Shown here one piece after another: positions 9,438 to 18,124 of a DNA stretch of 64,000 nucleotides. The stretch's first letter is position 1, and each line of letters starts with the position of its first letter. The translations under genes were made by a program, and so were the position numbers. Source of the DNA: Aquidulcibacter paucihalophilus (GTDB lineage Bacteria > Pseudomonadota > Alphaproteobacteria > Caulobacterales > Aquidulcibacteraceae). A model generated the notes under the pieces. The model made no database searches and was not told the DNA's origin. It saw only the letters and a program-made list of their open reading frames with translations. The stretch covers positions 50,933-114,932 of the forward strand of contig NZ_NCSQ01000173.1 of the NCBI RefSeq assembly GCF_002105465.1. Reading direction: 5' to 3'.

Positions 9438-10226
9438 ATGATTTCGCGCAGAAGCCTTGTAATTGGAAGTGCGGCCCTAATGACCCTGCCCCCGCCTAAC
9501 TTGGAAGCCGCCCCTGGAAGGTCCCCGCAGGCTGTGTGGGATGAGCTGTTAGGCCGCTATGTTCGCCCTGATTCTACTGGCCTGAACCGAGTCGATTATG
9601 CGGCTTGGAAGGCCAATGCGGGCGATATGCGCGCCCTAGACAGCGTCGTGGCGGGACTTGCGGCCAGCAAGATTTCAGCCCTGCCTAAAGCCAACCAATT
9701 TGCCACTTGGGCCAATCTCTATAACGCCATCACCATTCAAGTCGTGTTGGCGCGCTTCCCCGTCAAATCCATTCGCGACATTAAGCCAAACCTTTTGGCG
9801 ATGGGTCCATGGAAAGAACCGCGGGTGCGGGTGGAGGGTAAGCAAGTGTCGCTCGACGATATTGAGCACGGCATCATGCGCAAGCAATGGCGCGACCCCC
9901 GCGTCCATTATTCGGTCAATTGCGCTTCAATCGGGTGTCCAAACCTTGGTCGACGCGGTTGGCGGGCGGAAAGCCTTGATGCCGATCTCGACGCGGCAGC
10001 GCGTGCCTTTATTAATTCACCGCGCGGCGTGCGCGTCGTTGGACCGCAGAAACTGCGCGTCTCCTCAATTTACCAATGGTTCAAAGTCGACTTTGGGAAT
10101 AATGAGGCTGGAATTCTCACCCATTTGCGCCGGTATGCGGCACCACCCCTCTTGGCCCAAATGACTAATGCCCGCATTGTGGGGGATGATTATGATTGGT
10201 CCATCAATGCGACGTCAGGTTCTTAA
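9438..10226 (+). CDS. DUF547 domain protein with Tat-like signal peptide
   Basis: 262 residues from the ATG at 9438, which is preceded by AGGTTAGGAGTGGCC; an upstream ATG at 9357 lacks this support. The N-terminus MISRRSLVIGSAALMTLPPP resembles a Tat signal, so export is likely. The body matches DUF547: the NLYNAITIQVVL segment, SLDDIEHGIMR, and the conserved HYSVNCASIGCPNLG motif with its Cys pair. The function of DUF547 is unknown. It is followed after 2 nt by the TVP38 gene and then by a flavin reductase, a three-gene set that recurs in alphaproteobacteria. Confidence 0.85.
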   Translation: MISRRSLVIGSAALMTLPPPNLEAAPGRSPQAVWDELLGRYVRPDSTGLNRVDYAAWKANAGDMRALDSVVAGLAASKISALPKANQFATWANLYNAITIQVVLARFPVKSIRDIKPNLLAMGPWKEPRVRVEGKQVSLDDIEHGIMRKQWRDPRVHYSVNCASIGCPNLGRRGWRAESLDADLDAAARAFINSPRGVRVVGPQKLRVSSIYQWFKVDFGNNEAGILTHLRRYAAPPLLAQMTNARIVGDDYDWSINATSGS

Positions 10227-10228
10227 AC

Positions 10229-10957
10229 ATGCAAGCCATCAAACGTTTCGGCCCGCTGGTGGTCATTGCCTTGGGTCTGATCTTGGCCATAGCCATGGGC
10301 TGGCACAAGTATCTTTCATTTGATGTTTTGGCCAAGCAAAGCGAAGTCCTGCGCCAATTGGTGACAACCAAACCCCTTCTGGTAATCGCCTGTTATATGG
10401 GCATTTACATCTTCGCGACGACGATTGCCTTGCCCGGGGCTATTTGGATTACGATTGCCGGTGGCTTTTTGTTTGGGCCCCTGTTTGGCCCACTTTTTGG
10501 CCCTATTTTCGCGACTGCCATCGCCTCGACTTCGGCCACAATTGGCGGCACGATTTTGTTTATGGCCACCCAGTCTGCCTTAGGCGGTGGACTGCGGGCA
10601 CGCGCCGGTGGGTTTATCGACCGATTGGAAAAGGGCTTTCAAAAGAATGCTTTTGGTTATCTGCTGACCCTCCGCCTTCTGCCTGTCGCACCGTTTTTTG
10701 GAATCAATCTGGCCGCAGGCTTTTTAGGGGTGCCGCTGCGCACCTTTGTGCTGGCCACCGCCATTGGCATTCTCCCCGGCTGCTATGTCTATGCCTCGTT
10801 GGGCAACGGGATTGAGCATTTGATCTCGCAAGGCCAAACGCCAGACCTCAAGATCATTTATAATCCCGAAGTGATGGGACCGCTTTTGGGCTTAGCAGCT
10901 TTGGCGCTGCTGCCCAGCGTGTGGAAATTTGTCCAATCGAGGCTGAAAAAAGCATGA
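10229..10957 (+). CDS. TVP38/TMEM64 (DedA-like) family membrane protein
   Basis: 242 residues starting at the ATG 2 nt after the DUF547 stop. It has a first TM helix (about residues 7-24), then IATTIALPGAIWITIAGGFLFGPLFGP, the family's VTT core with Gly/Pro-rich re-entrant loop, and the GFLYLLTLRLLPVAPF-like segment (here FGYLLTLRLLPVAPFFGINLAAG) that defines the group. Related proteins act in lipid scrambling or membrane homeostasis; the role here is inferred only. The stop overlaps the next start (ATGA at 10954). Confidence 0.9.
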   Translation: MQAIKRFGPLVVIALGLILAIAMGWHKYLSFDVLAKQSEVLRQLVTTKPLLVIACYMGIYIFATTIALPGAIWITIAGGFLFGPLFGPLFGPIFATAIASTSATIGGTILFMATQSALGGGLRARAGGFIDRLEKGFQKNAFGYLLTLRLLPVAPFFGINLAAGFLGVPLRTFVLATAIGILPGCYVYASLGNGIEHLISQGQTPDLKIIYNPEVMGPLLGLAALALLPSVWKFVQSRLKKA

Positions 10958-12378
10958 GCCGGCAAGAACTCAACGTCGATATTTGTGTGATTGGGGCCGG
11001 CGCTGCGGGCCTGTCGGTGGCAGCAGGTGCAGCCCAACTTGGGCTTTCAGTCGTCCTTTATGAAGCAGGCGAAATGGGGGGCGATTGCCTCAACACCGGC
11101 TGCGTGCCTTCCAAGGCCCTGATTGCGGCAGCTAAGACCGCCCATTCCATGCAACATGCCAGCCGCTATGGCCTTGGGAATGCCAAGGCCGTGGTCGACT
11201 GGACTAGGCTGCGGGGCCATATAGACGGGGTAATTGAGACCATCGCCCCCATTGACAGCCAAGAGCGCTTTGAGGGCCTGGGTTGCACCGTTTTCCGCGA
11301 ACATGCGGCCTTCATTGATCCGGGCAGAGTTCAAAGCCCATCGGCTACTGTGACAGCGCAGAAATTTGTGGTCGCTACAGGTGCGACCGCCTTTGTCCCG
11401 CCAATCCCCGGTCTTGCGGAAACCCCCTTCTTGACCAATGAGACCGTCTTTGCACAACCAACCCAGCCCAAGAGTTTGATCGTTTTGGGGGGTGGGGTGA
11501 TCGGGGTTGAACTTGGCCAAGCTTTTGCCCGCCTAGGCACGCAGGTGACCGTGGTTGAGGCCATGACCATTATGGGTCCACAAGAGCCTGAAGCGGTGGC
11601 GATTGTGCGCGCCAGCCTGTTGGCAGACGGCGTAACCGTCCAAGAAGGCGCAAAGGCAGTCGCGGTTTCGGGCGATCACGCCGAAGTCTCGGTCACGTTG
11701 GAAGATGGTCTCGTCCTGAAGGCAGAGCGTCTGTTGGTTGCTGTTGGCCGGGCGGCGCGCGTTGAGAATATTGGCCTTGATAAAGCTCATGTCAGCTATA
11801 GCCGCAAGGGCGTAACCACCGATGACCGACTGCGCAGTCGATCCAATCCCCGCGTGTGGGCTATTGGCGATGTGGCGGGTCAAGAACAATTGACCCATGC
11901 AGCAGGCTTTCACGCCAGCGTCTTTATTCGTAATGCGGTGTTTAAGGCCCCTGCTACGGCTGTTGTTGCCCATATGCCGGCCGTGGCCTATTGCGATCCA
12001 GAAGTGGCCAAGATCGGCCTGACAGAAGCCCAAGCGCGCGACCAATTTGGCAGTGAGGTGACCGTCACTCAGGCCGAATTTGAAGATAATGATCGCGCCC
12101 AGACCGAGCGGTCCACCGAAGGCTTTTGTAAGCTCGTGATTGGCAAGGGTGGTAAAATTCTCGGTGCTACCATTGTCGGTGAAGGCGCCGGAGAGGCCAT
12201 TCAACTTGTGGGCCTCGCCATGGCCAATAAGAAAGGTGTGGGAGCCATTACCAGCCTCATCTCGCCCTATCCAACCCGCAGTGAAATCGTCAAGCGCGCG
12301 GCGAGTGCCTATTTCACGCCGAAACTCTTCTCAGACCGCACCCGGAAATTGGTGAAGTTCTTAAAGCTGTTTGGTTAG
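10954..12378 (+). CDS. Pyridine nucleotide-disulfide oxidoreductase (mercuric reductase / dihydrolipoyl dehydrogenase-like)
   Basis: 474 residues. FAD-binding GAGAAGLSVAAGAAQLG lies near the N-terminus and the redox-active disulfide in GGDCLNTGCVPSKAL. The NAD(P) site is LGGGVIGVELGQAFARLG and a second FAD segment is VWAIGDVAG. At the C-terminus the usual His-Pro-Thr of lipoamide dehydrogenases is replaced by ISPYPTRSEIVKRAA, as in the MerA-like branch that travels with TVP38 proteins. There is no N-terminal metal-binding domain, so true mercury reduction is not indicated. It is coupled to the TVP38 gene by a 4-nt overlap; substrate unknown. Confidence 0.9.
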   Translation: MSRQELNVDICVIGAGAAGLSVAAGAAQLGLSVVLYEAGEMGGDCLNTGCVPSKALIAAAKTAHSMQHASRYGLGNAKAVVDWTRLRGHIDGVIETIAPIDSQERFEGLGCTVFREHAAFIDPGRVQSPSATVTAQKFVVATGATAFVPPIPGLAETPFLTNETVFAQPTQPKSLIVLGGGVIGVELGQAFARLGTQVTVVEAMTIMGPQEPEAVAIVRASLLADGVTVQEGAKAVAVSGDHAEVSVTLEDGLVLKAERLLVAVGRAARVENIGLDKAHVSYSRKGVTTDDRLRSRSNPRVWAIGDVAGQEQLTHAAGFHASVFIRNAVFKAPATAVVAHMPAVAYCDPEVAKIGLTEAQARDQFGSEVTVTQAEFEDNDRAQTERSTEGFCKLVIGKGGKILGATIVGEGAGEAIQLVGLAMANKKGVGAITSLISPYPTRSEIVKRAASAYFTPKLFSDRTRKLVKFLKLFG

Positions 12379-12382
12379 AAAA

Positions 12383-12413
12383 GGGCGCGGCGGCTATAGC
12401 GTCCGCCACGCCC
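12383..12413. terminator. Candidate bidirectional terminator hairpin
   Basis: GGGCG (12383-12387) and GGCGG (12389-12393) pair with CCGCC (12403-12407) and CGCCC (12409-12413). This gives ten base pairs with one c/a internal mismatch and a 9-nt loop. It lies exactly between two convergent genes. Flanking A/T runs are short, so intrinsic termination strength is uncertain. Confidence 0.5.
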
Positions 12414-12423
12414 AAAGGAGCTG

Positions 12424-14304
12424 CTAGTCTTGGCCTTTACCGGGTAAACGCTCTAGCCCTTCGGCGCGCGAGACGAGATCGATGAACTCATCGCGGAAGC
12501 CAAACCGATCTTCGCCTTTCGCTGCTTTCGCGATCCGGACGACATCGCCATAGCCAAAGCCTTTACCAATCCACGGATCTTGCCGCAGGAGCTGGGCATA
12601 GCCCGCCACAGCCACCGCAAAGCGGGTCGATTCTGGCGCGCGATCAAAGCTGGCAGTGCGATCAGCGTCGGTTATCGGCCGCTCAATCAAGCGCGATGTG
12701 GCCTCGCCCGGCACCTTATAGCGCAGGCGCAAGAGCCCCAATTCCTTGGCTTTGTCTGTGGTAGGGGTTGGGCTTTCGGCACCATAGCGCAGAGGATCAT
12801 AGCTGCCTTGGGCACCAATTGGGGTGATTTCGAAAAGCGCGGTCACTTGGTGACCGGCGCCGATTTCCCCGGCGTCCACTGCATCATTATTGAAGTCCTC
12901 CCGATTTAGGGCACGGGTCTCATAACCGATCAAGCGCCATTCTTTGACGCGTGCTGGATTGAACTCGACTTGCGCCTTCACATCGTCAGCAATGGGGAAA
13001 AGCGTGCCGCTGATCTGGGTGTCAAACACTTTGCGGGCTTCTTGGATGGTGTCGATATAGGTCGCCACGCCATTGCCGTTCTGGGCCAAGCTTTGCATCA
13101 TTGTATCATTATAATTACCTCGACCAAAGCCAAAGACAGAGAGATAAATGCCCTTCTTGCGTTGGTCGGTGACATAGGATTGCAGCGCACGTGGGTCAGA
13201 GATACCAACATTGAAATCACCATCCGTCATCAGGATCACCCGATTGACCCCTTTTGGATCATAGTTTTTTGCCGCCATTTCATAAGCGAGGCGGATACCC
13301 TCCCCGCCAGCGGTAGAGCCGCCTGCCTGCAAGGCTTCGAGCGCACAAATGATGTCGCGGGTATTGTTCCCAGCCGTTGGCTTTAGAACAACCCCAGCTG
13401 CGCCCGCATAGACGACGATCGAGACGCGGTCTCGGGCCGTCAGATTTGGCGTCAACAAGGCCAAAGCACGCTTGGCCAAGGGCAAGCGGTCTTCGTCCAT
13501 CATTGAACCGGACACATCCATCAAAAGGGTGAGGTTCAAAGGTGGCCGCTCGCTGCGGGCGATATCATAACCCGAAAGCCCAACATGCACGATTTGCTTG
13601 TCTTCAGCCCAAGGGGAAGGCGCGACGGCCACCGTCGTGGAGAAGGGCAATTTCCGATCCTTTGGCTTAGGATAGCCATAATCAAAGTAATTCAAAAACT
13701 CTTCGACCCGCACCGCATCGGCGCGTGGCAGACTGCCCTCGCTCACAAAACGGCGTGCATTAGCATAAGAGGCCGTATCGACTTCCATCGCAAACGTTGA
13801 AACTGGCGACTCCGCAGTTTGCTTGACGCTATTGAGCGCTGCGAGTGGGTATTTTTCCGTTGACTGCCGCGGTGGGGCATAAGAAGCGCTTTTGCCTGCC
13901 ACAACCACAACCGCGGCTGGCGCGTTGTGGGTTTGGGGTGCCACGCGGGTTCCCGTCACGACAACCGAAGACAAAGCTTCATCGGCAACCGCTACCGGGC
14001 TTGGCGGGGGCGGAGGTGGTGGTGGCGGAGGATTAGCCATCATGGTCGGCGAAGCCATGCCCACGGCCATGCGAGCGCGTCTGGGATAGCCGCGCTGGGC
14101 GTCTTCTGACGGTGCAGGGCAGTTATAGTCGGTTGCGTCTGTGGACACAGACTGAGCAACCGAGCCAGCATATTGGGCATAGGTAGCCGGATTGGTCCCA
14201 CAGCTTGCGACCAAAGCTGACAAGGAAATGGCTGCAATAAGTTGTTTGACTGCGAACGTCATTCTGACTTTGCGGCCAGACAGGCGGGCGTGAACTTGGA
14301 TCAT
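12424..14304 (-). CDS. VWA-domain (YfbK-type) lipoprotein
   Basis: 626 residues from the ATG at 14304, chosen because it follows a strong GGAGGTAAGCCAC site. A signal peptide ends in LVASCG, a lipobox, so lipid anchoring is likely. A Pro run and a low-complexity linker (about residues 85-165) precede the YfbK-type core: YPLAALNSVKQTAESPVSTFAMEVDTASYAN, then a VWA domain with the MIDAS motif DVSGSMMDEDRL and MTDGDFNVG, and a C-terminal DUF3520-like part ending GFRDEFIDLVSRAEGLERLPG. The linker contains SSVVVTGTRVAPQ, a phrase typical of TonB-receptor plugs and unusual here. Periplasmic; ligand unknown. Confidence 0.9.
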   Translation of the reverse strand: MIQVHARLSGRKVRMTFAVKQLIAAISLSALVASCGTNPATYAQYAGSVAQSVSTDATDYNCPAPSEDAQRGYPRRARMAVGMASPTMMANPPPPPPPPPPSPVAVADEALSSVVVTGTRVAPQTHNAPAAVVVVAGKSASYAPPRQSTEKYPLAALNSVKQTAESPVSTFAMEVDTASYANARRFVSEGSLPRADAVRVEEFLNYFDYGYPKPKDRKLPFSTTVAVAPSPWAEDKQIVHVGLSGYDIARSERPPLNLTLLMDVSGSMMDEDRLPLAKRALALLTPNLTARDRVSIVVYAGAAGVVLKPTAGNNTRDIICALEALQAGGSTAGGEGIRLAYEMAAKNYDPKGVNRVILMTDGDFNVGISDPRALQSYVTDQRKKGIYLSVFGFGRGNYNDTMMQSLAQNGNGVATYIDTIQEARKVFDTQISGTLFPIADDVKAQVEFNPARVKEWRLIGYETRALNREDFNNDAVDAGEIGAGHQVTALFEITPIGAQGSYDPLRYGAESPTPTTDKAKELGLLRLRYKVPGEATSRLIERPITDADRTASFDRAPESTRFAVAVAGYAQLLRQDPWIGKGFGYGDVVRIAKAAKGEDRFGFRDEFIDLVSRAEGLERLPGKGQD

Positions 14305-14465
14305 GTGGCTTACCTCCAAACGCTTCTGTGAACGTTTCACACGATAGGGAGGGCGCAACAAGGCCTTGTTTGGGAGGCTTCAGGGCCAAATTGCGGCATT
14401 TTTAACCAAGAACCTACTGGCGCGCAGGCTTGCCGAAGCGCACGCACAGGCTTAATCGGTTTGTC

Positions 14466-15470
14466 ATGGTTGAACGTCCCGCATTTCTCGACTTCGAGAA
14501 ACCCATTGCCGATCTTGAAAAGAAGATCGATGAGCTGAACGCGACTGCGGAAAAGAGCGGCGCAAAAAGTGTGCGCACCGAAGTCTCGAAGCTCCGCCAA
14601 AAAGCCAATCGCGCTTTAGCAGACCTGTATCAGAATTTAGACCCTTGGCGGCGCACCCAAGTTGCGCGCCACCCTGACAGGCCGCACTTTAAGGACTATG
14701 TCGAAGAACTGATCACGGACTATGTCGAGTTGGCGGGCGACCGTAAGTTTGGCGAGGACGCAGCCATTCTAGGCGGCATGGGTCGTTTCCGGGGTCGCCG
14801 CGTGGTCGTTCTGGGCCATGAGAAGGGCCGCACAACACCTCAACGACTGAAACATAATTTCGGCATGGCGCGGCCTGAAGGCTACCGAAAGGCCGTACGC
14901 TTGATGGATATGGCCGAGAAATTCGGATTAAGTGTCCTGACCTTTGTTGATACGGCTGGCGCATATCCAGGACTTGACGCCGAAGCGCGCGGCCAGGCCG
15001 AGGCGATTGCACGCGCGACCGAGCGCTGCTTGACCCTTGGCGTGCCCATGGTCTCCGCGATCACCGGCGAAGGCGGCTCTGGCGGTGCGGTCGCCATCGC
15101 AGCCGCCAATAGCGTGCTGATGCTGGAGAACTCAGTCTATTCGGTGATTTCACCCGAAGGGGCTGCCTCCATCCTTTACCGCTCTGCCGATCGGGCCAAG
15201 GATGCTGCCACCGCCATGAAGATTACCGCCCACGACCTGTTAAGCTTTGGCGTGATCGATGGCATTATTCCCGAACCATTAGGCGGGGCACATCGGGCAC
15301 GCGCCAATGCCATGAAAGCTGTGGCCGATGGCATTGAAAAAGAGCTCTACAAACTCGATTCCCTCGACGCTGCGGGCTTGCGTGCCCAACGTGCAGAGCG
15401 TTTTTATCGGATTGGCCGTTCGCTGGCGGACCTACCTTCAGCAACCGATACGCCGCCCAAAGCTAGCTAA
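14466..15470 (+). CDS. accA: Acetyl-CoA carboxylase carboxyltransferase subunit alpha
   Basis: 334 residues. AccA and AccD form the carboxyltransferase that moves CO2 from biotin to acetyl-CoA, the committed step of fatty acid synthesis. It starts MVERPAFLDFEKPIADLEKKI as in other alphaproteobacteria. It has LGHEKGRTTPQRLKHNFGMARPEGYRKA, FVDTAGAYPGLDAEARGQAEAIA and ITGEGGSGGAVAIAAANSVLMLENSVYSVISPEGAASILYR, all diagnostic. An upstream ATG at 14430 in the same frame is not supported by the family alignment. The 3' end overlaps the tail of the convergent epoxide hydrolase gene by 33 bp. Confidence 0.97.
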   Translation: MVERPAFLDFEKPIADLEKKIDELNATAEKSGAKSVRTEVSKLRQKANRALADLYQNLDPWRRTQVARHPDRPHFKDYVEELITDYVELAGDRKFGEDAAILGGMGRFRGRRVVVLGHEKGRTTPQRLKHNFGMARPEGYRKAVRLMDMAEKFGLSVLTFVDTAGAYPGLDAEARGQAEAIARATERCLTLGVPMVSAITGEGGSGGAVAIAAANSVLMLENSVYSVISPEGAASILYRSADRAKDAATAMKITAHDLLSFGVIDGIIPEPLGGAHRARANAMKAVADGIEKELYKLDSLDAAGLRAQRAERFYRIGRSLADLPSATDTPPKAS

Positions 15471-16601
15471 ATCGCGGACAAAAAGGTCTGGTGCCTCCCA
15501 AGCGGCAAAATGCCCACCATAGGGCATATCTGTCCAATGCTGGAGATTATAGCCTAACTCAACCCAGTTACGGGGTGGATTGGGGAAAATGCTATCGCCC
15601 GGGAAATTGGCAAAGCCTGTTGGCACCTCAATGCGTTGGCCTCGTTTTAGGAAATAGCCGCTGCCCTCTTCCAAAACCCCGCGATAGAACCAGACCGAGG
15701 TCGCAAAGCGGTCGGTCAGCACATAATGCATGACATTGGTAAGCAGGTCCCTTTTGCCAAAGATCGTATCGAGATTGCCGCGCGACGCGTCGGACCAGTT
15801 TTGAAATTTCTCGACGATCCAAGCCGCCTGTCCAAACGGCGAGTCTGTCAGAGCCATGGCCAGTAATTGCGGGCGCGTGGTTTGAAGCTGGAAATAGGCC
15901 CCACCAGCCTGCATCATTGCGGTGGACTTTTGCGCCCAAGCGCTGTGCTCTGGCGTGGTTAAGGTCGAGAGGTCCGGGCGTAATCCCAGCATCGTCAAGT
16001 GAATGCCTGAAACGACGTCTGCATGATCCAGCCCCAGCCACGCGGTGATGACCGATCCCCAATCTCCGCCTTGGGCGATAAAGGACTGATAGCCCAAAAC
16101 CTCAAGCATGAGTCTGCGAAACAGGCCCGCCGTCGTGCGTGGGCCGATGGGGTGCGCCGGAGGGCCAGAAAAGCCATAGCCCGGCAGGCTTGGGATAATC
16201 AGATCAAAGGCATCATCGGCCTTACCACCATGCTGGGATGGGAACGCCAATGGGCCAATGACTTTATGAAACTCAAACGGCGACCCCGGCCAGCCGTGGC
16301 TGAGTAAGAGGGGCCGCTTGCCACAAGCTTCGCCCACAACATGCAAGAAATGAATATCTTGCCCGTCTAGCGTGACTTGAAACTGCGGCACGAGGTTGAG
16401 TTCTGCCTCAACCGCCCGCCAATCATAGGCATGGAGCCAATAATCCTGCAGCCCTTTCAACCACGCGGTAGAAGCCCCGCGCGACCAATCCTCCACCCCC
16501 TCTTCAGCCGGCACATCCGGCCATTGGAAGGCTGCAACCCGTTGGCGGACTTGGGCAAGCTTTTGTTCTTTTATCTGGATTGAATAAGGGTGCACCTGCA
16601 T
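15438..16601 (-). CDS. Epoxide hydrolase (EHN domain + alpha/beta hydrolase)
   Basis: 387 residues, preceded by AAGGAGACATGCG. The first ~110 residues form the epoxide hydrolase N-terminal (EHN) domain, with FQWPDVPAEEGVEDWSRGAS and LKGLQDYWLHAYDWRAVEAELN. The alpha/beta-hydrolase core follows, with the HGWPGSPFEFHKVI oxyanion region and the nucleophile Asp in FIAQGGDWGSVITAWLG. A C-terminal GGHFAAWEAPDLFVRDL carries the catalytic His. This is the juvenile-hormone-epoxide-hydrolase-like class, which opens epoxides to diols. The physiological substrate is unknown. It overlaps accA tail to tail. Confidence 0.92.
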   Translation of the reverse strand: MQVHPYSIQIKEQKLAQVRQRVAAFQWPDVPAEEGVEDWSRGASTAWLKGLQDYWLHAYDWRAVEAELNLVPQFQVTLDGQDIHFLHVVGEACGKRPLLLSHGWPGSPFEFHKVIGPLAFPSQHGGKADDAFDLIIPSLPGYGFSGPPAHPIGPRTTAGLFRRLMLEVLGYQSFIAQGGDWGSVITAWLGLDHADVVSGIHLTMLGLRPDLSTLTTPEHSAWAQKSTAMMQAGGAYFQLQTTRPQLLAMALTDSPFGQAAWIVEKFQNWSDASRGNLDTIFGKRDLLTNVMHYVLTDRFATSVWFYRGVLEEGSGYFLKRGQRIEVPTGFANFPGDSIFPNPPRNWVELGYNLQHWTDMPYGGHFAAWEAPDLFVRDLASFGRRIGC

Positions 16602-16750
16602 CGCATGTCTCCTTGATCAAAAAGCTTAGTGCGATCAGCGACGTCTGACCAGCATCCGCCATCTCGCCACCAATGAGGTATTTGCAGGATGTTCTATTTA
16701 TAGTAGCTTTGAATAAAACAATTAATCTTGGGATTTTTGGGGGTAATGAG

Positions 16751-18124
16751 ATGCCAACGGAGCAGGAAGACGTCGCGGAAAATAGGGGCCCCAAAGAACG
16801 TGTTTCGAACCGGCAATTGGTTGGGCAATCGGTCTTTCTTTTGGCGATTACTATCATGGCAACCACCATTCTGGTTTGCGCCGATATGGCGCGCAGCTTT
16901 CGTCAATCAGACGGCAGTGCCCAGCAATCTGGTCAAGCCATGTATGCCGCTGCGGCAGACCTCCAACTGATCGAAAAGCAACTTGCAACCTTGAACACAG
17001 AACGCGCCCGACTGACCCAAAGCTACGCGGAAGCGGTGCAGGATTTAGAGAATCTTGGTCGGGTTGAATATGCTTCTAGGGTCCAGTTTCGTCGCATCCT
17101 GTTCCAATGCTACTACAGCCAATACAACAAATATGTGCTGGAGAATGACAAACAGCCCCCGGAAGAGCGCCTAAGTGTCCTCAGTCAACGCTTCCTGAAT
17201 AAGGTCTATGGCGACATCAGCCAAAATCCAACGATTAGTGCCAATTGCAAAGGATTGCCGCGGGCATCGGGCACGAAGACGGACGGTGATAGTGGCCTCG
17301 ATCGCATTGAAATTTTGTCGTTTCCGGATCTGGATGTCGCATCGGGGCAGGATGGGCGTGTTTCCACGCGGAAGTTTCCCGATAAATGCGCCACCATTGC
17401 CGCTGCCAACCTCGGACCGGTTCAAGCAAAAGAATGTAGCTATTCAAATGTCATGACCTATGTCAGTCGGCACGAGGGTGCCAAAGCACGCCTCACAGAA
17501 TTATCTGACTTCAAGAAAGTTCTGGATGACCAACTCAAACAAGTCACAGAGGAACTTTCAAAACATAAAATCCTAAGCCAGCCTGCGGCCTTAGAGGCAA
17601 CGCGACTGCTCGTCAGCTTTATGCCATCGGTTGATCGGAACAGCCCTTCGGAGCCAGCCGCGCCAAAGCCGAACCTAGCCATGGCGCTTTATCAGCCGAT
17701 TGAGGCAGGCGTCGACTTTGTTTTACGCACACTCCTCACCGCGCCTGCCTTATCCCTCACCATCCTCTTATCCCTTTCAACAGGTGCTGTCGGTGGGGCT
17801 TACCGTTCAGCGTGGGTCCAATATAGCCCCGAGAACGACAAGGTGAATTTTATGGGCGTGCAAGATTCCTTGTTGCTCGGCGCCTTTTTAGGCGCGGCGG
17901 TTGGTCTTTTGACATGGCTGGGCATGATGACAACCGGCGCAGTTATTGGCGGACAAGAAGGACCAGCCGCCAATATGGATCCAAAGCTTTTGGCGGCAAT
18001 TGCGGTGGCTGCAGGCCTTGCCAATCGCGAGGCCATGCAATTCTTAGTCACGACGGCCCAAAAGAACCGGGGCCAAGTTCAAAGCCAATCTGAAAACGAG
18101 GTCAATTCGGCCAATAGGCGATAA
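16751..18124 (+). CDS. Hypothetical membrane protein with coiled-coil and C-terminal TM bundle
   Basis: 457 residues from ATG 16751, preceded by TTTTGGGGGTAATGAG; the frame is open further upstream to 16673. No family was recognised. Visible layout: a polar N-terminus, a TM helix (FLLAITIMATTILVCADMA, about residues 34-52), and a long likely helical or coiled-coil part (IEKQLATLNTERARLTQSYAEAVQDLENLG). A Cys-containing soluble domain is followed by a second helical stretch, then two or three TM helices (FVLRTLLTAPALSLTILLSLSTGAVGG, LLGAFLGAAVGLLTWLGM, LLAAIAVAAGLANREA). It overlaps the convergent sulfatase gene by 23 bp. Confidence 0.7.
   Translation: MPTEQEDVAENRGPKERVSNRQLVGQSVFLLAITIMATTILVCADMARSFRQSDGSAQQSGQAMYAAAADLQLIEKQLATLNTERARLTQSYAEAVQDLENLGRVEYASRVQFRRILFQCYYSQYNKYVLENDKQPPEERLSVLSQRFLNKVYGDISQNPTISANCKGLPRASGTKTDGDSGLDRIEILSFPDLDVASGQDGRVSTRKFPDKCATIAAANLGPVQAKECSYSNVMTYVSRHEGAKARLTELSDFKKVLDDQLKQVTEELSKHKILSQPAALEATRLLVSFMPSVDRNSPSEPAAPKPNLAMALYQPIEAGVDFVLRTLLTAPALSLTILLSLSTGAVGGAYRSAWVQYSPENDKVNFMGVQDSLLLGAFLGAAVGLLTWLGMMTTGAVIGGQEGPAANMDPKLLAAIAVAAGLANREAMQFLVTTAQKNRGQVQSQSENEVNSANRR

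Noticed and set aside
10954..12378. Mercury resistance (merA)
   Set aside because: No N-terminal heavy-metal domain, no C-terminal Cys pair, and no mer neighbours.
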